Shown: positions 60,667 through 64,000 of the stretch, piece by piece
Position numbering within the stretch: position 1 is the stretch's first letter
How the letters are laid out: every line of letters starts with the position of its first letter
From: Nematostella vectensis
Taxonomy: Eukaryota > Cnidaria > Anthozoa > Actiniaria > Edwardsiidae
DNA length: 64,000 bases
NCBI RefSeq assembly: GCF_932526225.1
Contig: NC_064047.1
Location: forward strand, 1,302,001 to 1,366,000
Direction of reading: 5' to 3'
Made by a program: the position numbers and the translations under genes
The notes under the pieces: model-generated
Databases searched by the model: none
Seen by the model: the letters and a program-made list of their open reading frames with translations, nothing else
Told to the model about the DNA's origin: nothing

Positions 60667-63600
60667 ATGTGGCGAGTGCTGAGAGGTATTGTTCCTCGTC
60701 CATCAACTCTTGGATTTTCTCTTCGAAATTTCAGGTGGGGGTTCAATATGAATGTTGTTGAAAATGATGTAAGATGTACGTTCTTTGCGCGGATTCCGTT
60801 CCAACATTGCGCACGTCCGTAATCGTGAAAGTACATTTAACGAAGACCCAAAGCTAGATGAGACGGAATTTCAGTCTAATCGTACACTAATGAGACAACG
60901 GGTAAAATAAGTCTCCCGGCATCCAGGGTAATTAAAAACTTTGCGCACATTGCATTTTGTTTTCATTTTCCTTCATGTGTGCATATAGCGTTTAATTGAA
61001 TAACTGATTGCTTTCCTTATGTGGTTGTTGTTTTACTAGGTCTGGGGAAAGATTGTTATGTGCCAACCCAGAAGCAGAGCAACCACCAAAAACAAGTTCT
61101 GTTCTTGAAACAGCAGGTAAGAACTCATGTCAAGCAAGTTGTCCCTTCATCTTTGAAAATCACATAAATTACATTAACCTCTTAGAAAAGCAAAAATAAG
61201 ACAGACAAAGGCAAAGTTTAAGTTTTTGGTCGAAGATCTCCTAATCTGTAGGGATAAAATCTTTTGGTTTTTATTAAAAAAAACTAATGCGTCTTCCAAA
61301 AGCCAAATTAAAACCCAATTCCAGGTTTTATATGTCAAGGGATTAATAGTTATGTCAATGACTTCCTGTTACCACCAGGCCCGTACCCAGGGGGGGTGCA
61401 GGGACTTAGTGAACGCACCCCCCCCCCCACAACGGCCAAAGGTCCACTTTCCGTTCTCAATAGACGTGCTATTATTTACAGACAAAACTATTAAGCATTA
61501 GCTAGATCACTATGGTATGTAGCCAAATCTGACAATAAACGTCCCATGGAGATGCTGCAAAGGCATGGTCAGATTTTCATAAAAAAATCCCCCCCCCTGA
61601 AATATAAGGTCCGCTTTTTCATGTTTTCACACCCCCCTAAGAAAATCAAGGGTATGGGCCTGACCACATTGTACTGTTTATGTAGTGACTATGTAACAAC
61701 ACTCAACATACATTGATAACAAAATGCTGTTTTTTAAGGGCAACTTAAAGCAGGGGATAACCTCCATGGCTACACTGTAACAAAGGTTAGTTCTGATAAC
61801 TCAATAAGGGAGAAATTAATTTACATCCTAATATGCAGCATCAAAACATTTCAGTGTGATTATTAAACCCTCAATTACTAAAAGGGTTTATTAAATTACT
61901 TTTTTAATCAGGTGTAAATTTTTTAGTTATCAAATTATGTAACAAGTTATGTACAAGTTCCTCACCCTTAATTCTTGCTTGTAATCTCTACAAGCCAACA
62001 AACTGACAGAAAGCCAAGATTTCTTGGCTTTTGGAGGTTTGGGGGGTGTTGCAGTTATATATATTTTCTGAAAATATGTAGTGTCTAGAGATTCTTAAAT
62101 AAGAAATACTTATTTTGGCAGCAGAGCTATTTGCCTAATAAGCATTTTTTATATAATACCCCCTATTGTTACAGTTTTGTGTTGTGTTTGCACTGTAATT
62201 GTGGTTGTGAAAAGATATTTCCCTGATGTCGACTCCAGGTTGTTCCAATACAAGAGCTATCTCTAGTTTCTGTTGAACTTATCCATGATGCAACTGGGGC
62301 TCAACACCTGCATATTGCGCGAGATGACTCTAACAATGTATTTGGGTAAGGGAAAAGTATGCAATCTATACAAAAATGCAACAATTGTCATGAAGGAAAC
62401 TTGTATGCAGTGTCACTATCAAAATTCCAGAGATATCACTTATCTTGAGTTTTGGTCCATCGAATTTTGTATTTTTTAAACTATAATATAGAGCTAGGAA
62501 ATATCTTGTTCATTGCGATTTGAGGTTAAACCATAAATTTATTGACTGTGTGTGACTTTGAATTAGTTGCTGGATGCTTTTAGGACTATAGATTAGTGTG
62601 GGTGCAATTTTTGTCTATACTATTTGGCCTTGCACATTTTTTTACCACATTCATTCAGTTTCTCATTGTAACACTGTTTTCCTCTTAGGGTTGGCCTACG
62701 GACCACACCCCTGGACAGCACAGGGGTACCACACATCCTTGAACATACTGCACTGTGTGGATCTGAAAAGTTCCCTTGCCGAGACCCATTCTTCAAGATG
62801 TTAAACAGATCTCTAGCAACTTTTATGAATGCATTCACAGGTAAAACAGGTCTTTGCCATGTTGACATGTATTTACAATGATCTTTTACTGTAAAAGATG
62901 TTAAGCTTTGAGGGTTTATTGCTAAACAAGTAAATAGTTCGAAAGTTGAAATCATTAATAACAATTTGTTTTTATTTTGCAGCTAGTGATTTTACCATGT
63001 ATCCCTTCTCAACTCAAAACTCAAAAGACTACTTCAACCTTCTGTCCATCTACTTGGATGCTGTTTTCTTTCCCAGGCTAAGAGAACTGGATTTTTGGTG
63101 AGCATTTTATATTTTAATTATTCTGAAGAACAAATTGAATGTGCACAGAAGAGTCAATTTTATTTTGTAAAGGATCACCTCCCAGGGGGGGGGATTTCTT
63201 CCCATGTCGACCTGATAGGGATGCTCGTCGTATTTTTTAGGGGTCAAAATCGGGCCTCTGGGGTATTTTTTAGGGTAGCAAGTTTTGGTGTGTGGGTATT
63301 TTTTAGGGGTATTTTTCGAATTTCACGACAAGCACCCCTATCACTTTTCCCCTGAAGAACCCCCCGGGGATTACCCTGGTCCCAGAGCCTCGTGCGTCTC
63401 TCTATTCAGTGGCCAGCGTGGTTGTGACGAGGCTCTGGCCTCTCGAAGCGCAATTTCGACTTCTGCTAGGTTCAGAATCTGAACTTGGTTGCTGATTGGC
63501 CAATTGATGTGTGGTCATGGAAACCAAGAAATTCTGACAGTTTTCTATTGTATTTTTGCTTCAAGTTAAAAAGGTCAAAAACGGTTTTTAATTCTTATTG

Positions 63601-64000
63601 TTCGCAATAACAAACATCTAAACAAACGAAGTAGACGAGCGATAGATTATTTTGATCATAATTTTAATAGTGCTCAGTTCAAATAAGTTACAAGATTTAC
63701 CAGTATTAAAAAAGTAAAGTTTGTTCAAGAGGAGTCTCTTTACGAGTTAATCAAGCGGCGAGATGTCTTCTCTGTGCTGCCCACCGGCTACAGGAAATCT
63801 CTGATTTTCCAGCCTATTCCCGGCGTTTGCTCTCGCCCCAACGATATTGGATTCAACTATCCCAAGCAAGCGATTTTACTGGTTATTTGCCTCTTGAGTT
63901 CTTTGATAGACTCGTTGCGAGGATAACTGCGATCTTATCCGCGATTTTCTCCTCCTTGAAGCACTTTCCCGAGAAAATGTTGTATTCCTTAAAATGAAAA
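60667..64000 (+). CDS. PITRM1: presequence protease, mitochondrial (PITRM1), 5' part, continues beyond window
   Basis: M16C metalloprotease that degrades presequences and other short peptides in the mitochondrial matrix (family knowledge). Visible exons: 60667-60734, 61040-61116, 61739-61785, 62239-62345, 62689-62840, 62983-63097, all joining in phase; about 188 residues of a protein of about 1040. The N-terminus [16 protein letters not shown] is Arg-rich without acids, a mitochondrial targeting sequence. Then [20 protein letters not shown] and the inverted zinc motif HILEH within [13 protein letters not shown], and [18 protein letters not shown]. The last visible exon ends in phase 2 within the LRELDFW motif. 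63098-64000 is intron containing repeats and a RecQ-like fragment. Confidence 0.94.
61376..61662. mobile_element. 287-bp MITE in a PITRM1 intron
   Basis: The ends CAGGCCCGTACCC and GGGTATGGGCCTG are inverted repeats (one mismatch), followed inward by G-run and C-run tracts. ACCAC stands directly on both sides (61371-61375, 61663-61667). Other fragments with G-runs after GTAGC/GTACCC occur at 10068 and 56025. Confidence 0.75.
63180..63370. mobile_element. MITE-like dispersed repeat, copy 2, in a PITRM1 intron
   Basis: Contains GATAGGGATGCTCGTCG and the inverse CGACAAGCACCCCTATC as arms, several TATTTTTTAGGGG motifs and CCTGAAGAACCCCCCGGGG. It is the same family as 8757-8895. Confidence 0.75.
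63383..63438. repeat. short hairpin
   Basis: CAGAGCCTCGT and ACGAGGCTCTG form an 11-bp inverted repeat about 33 bp apart. Confidence 0.55.
63719..63926 (+). pseudogene. RecQ-like DNA helicase fragment in a PITRM1 intron
   Basis: An open frame without its own ATG reads [20 protein letters not shown], then [13 protein letters not shown] and, after about a dozen residues, [18 protein letters not shown], ending at TAA. This is helicase motif I and its surroundings in RecQ-type DNA helicases. In the Walker A motif PTGYGKS the last glycine is replaced by arginine (GGC TAC AGG AAA). The stop, the missing other motifs and the intronic position show a dead fragment. Such RecQ-like genes are often multiplied in invertebrate genomes, perhaps through transposons (inference). 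Confidence 0.7.

Overview
This is a eukaryotic (animal) genomic window. Genes are split into many short exons with GT-AG introns, intergenic DNA is AT-rich and repeat-rich, and I see no operons, rRNA or tRNA. The gene set (a nuclear LSD1/KDM1A, a CCDC91-type GGA-binding protein, CEP57, PITRM1, a rhodopsin-type GPCR, Cys-loop receptor remains, a Mag-type Ty3/gypsy element) fits an invertebrate metazoan. An anthozoan cnidarian is my best guess, but that is inference; the sequence does not prove a species.

Layout, left to right. (1) 1-3176: a possible first exon leaving the left edge, then a 57-bp minisatellite. (2) 3177-20386, minus: a complete KDM1A gene in 17 coding exons (808 codons plus stop), whose introns carry two minisatellites, a hAT-like element and a Harbinger-like MITE. 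(3) 20387-26148: mostly non-coding, ending in a 53-bp array built from a pogo-like transposon end. (4) 26149-26460, minus: a small two-finger C2H2 ORF. (5) 27670-33000, plus: a complete CCDC91-like gene in 11 exons, all introns phase 0, one filled by a 54-bp minisatellite. (6) 35143-37298, plus: remains of a Cys-loop ligand-gated channel without ligand-binding domain and with a frameshift. (7) 38590-44105: a 32-bp minisatellite and an ATC-rich microsatellite split by a complete Ty3/gypsy retrotransposon with identical LTRs. (8) 44197-47740, minus: a 355-aa APH/choline-kinase-fold protein in six exons. (9) 50058-52186, plus: a two-exon class A GPCR with a TATA box. (10) 53578-60188, minus: complete CEP57 in nine exons. 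(11) 60667 to the right edge, plus: the 5' part of PITRM1, head-to-head with CEP57, with a RecQ-helicase-like fragment in its last visible intron.

The genes are unrelated housekeeping or signalling loci, not a pathway. The most unusual signal is structural. Several intronic tandem arrays appear to have grown out of the splice sites themselves. In KDM1A one intron is almost wholly two minisatellites: the real 5' splice site is the edge copy of a 33-bp array (the array copies carry AT in place of GT) and the real 3' splice site is the edge copy of a 42-bp array of about 54 units. The first copy of the CCDC91 array overlaps its own 5' splice site, another KDM1A junction shows a two-copy incipient form with the copied GT destroyed, and the GPCR intron starts with a GGTGAG/GGTAAG-rich array. 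I read this as splice-site-seeded minisatellite birth; it rests on my eye alignments.
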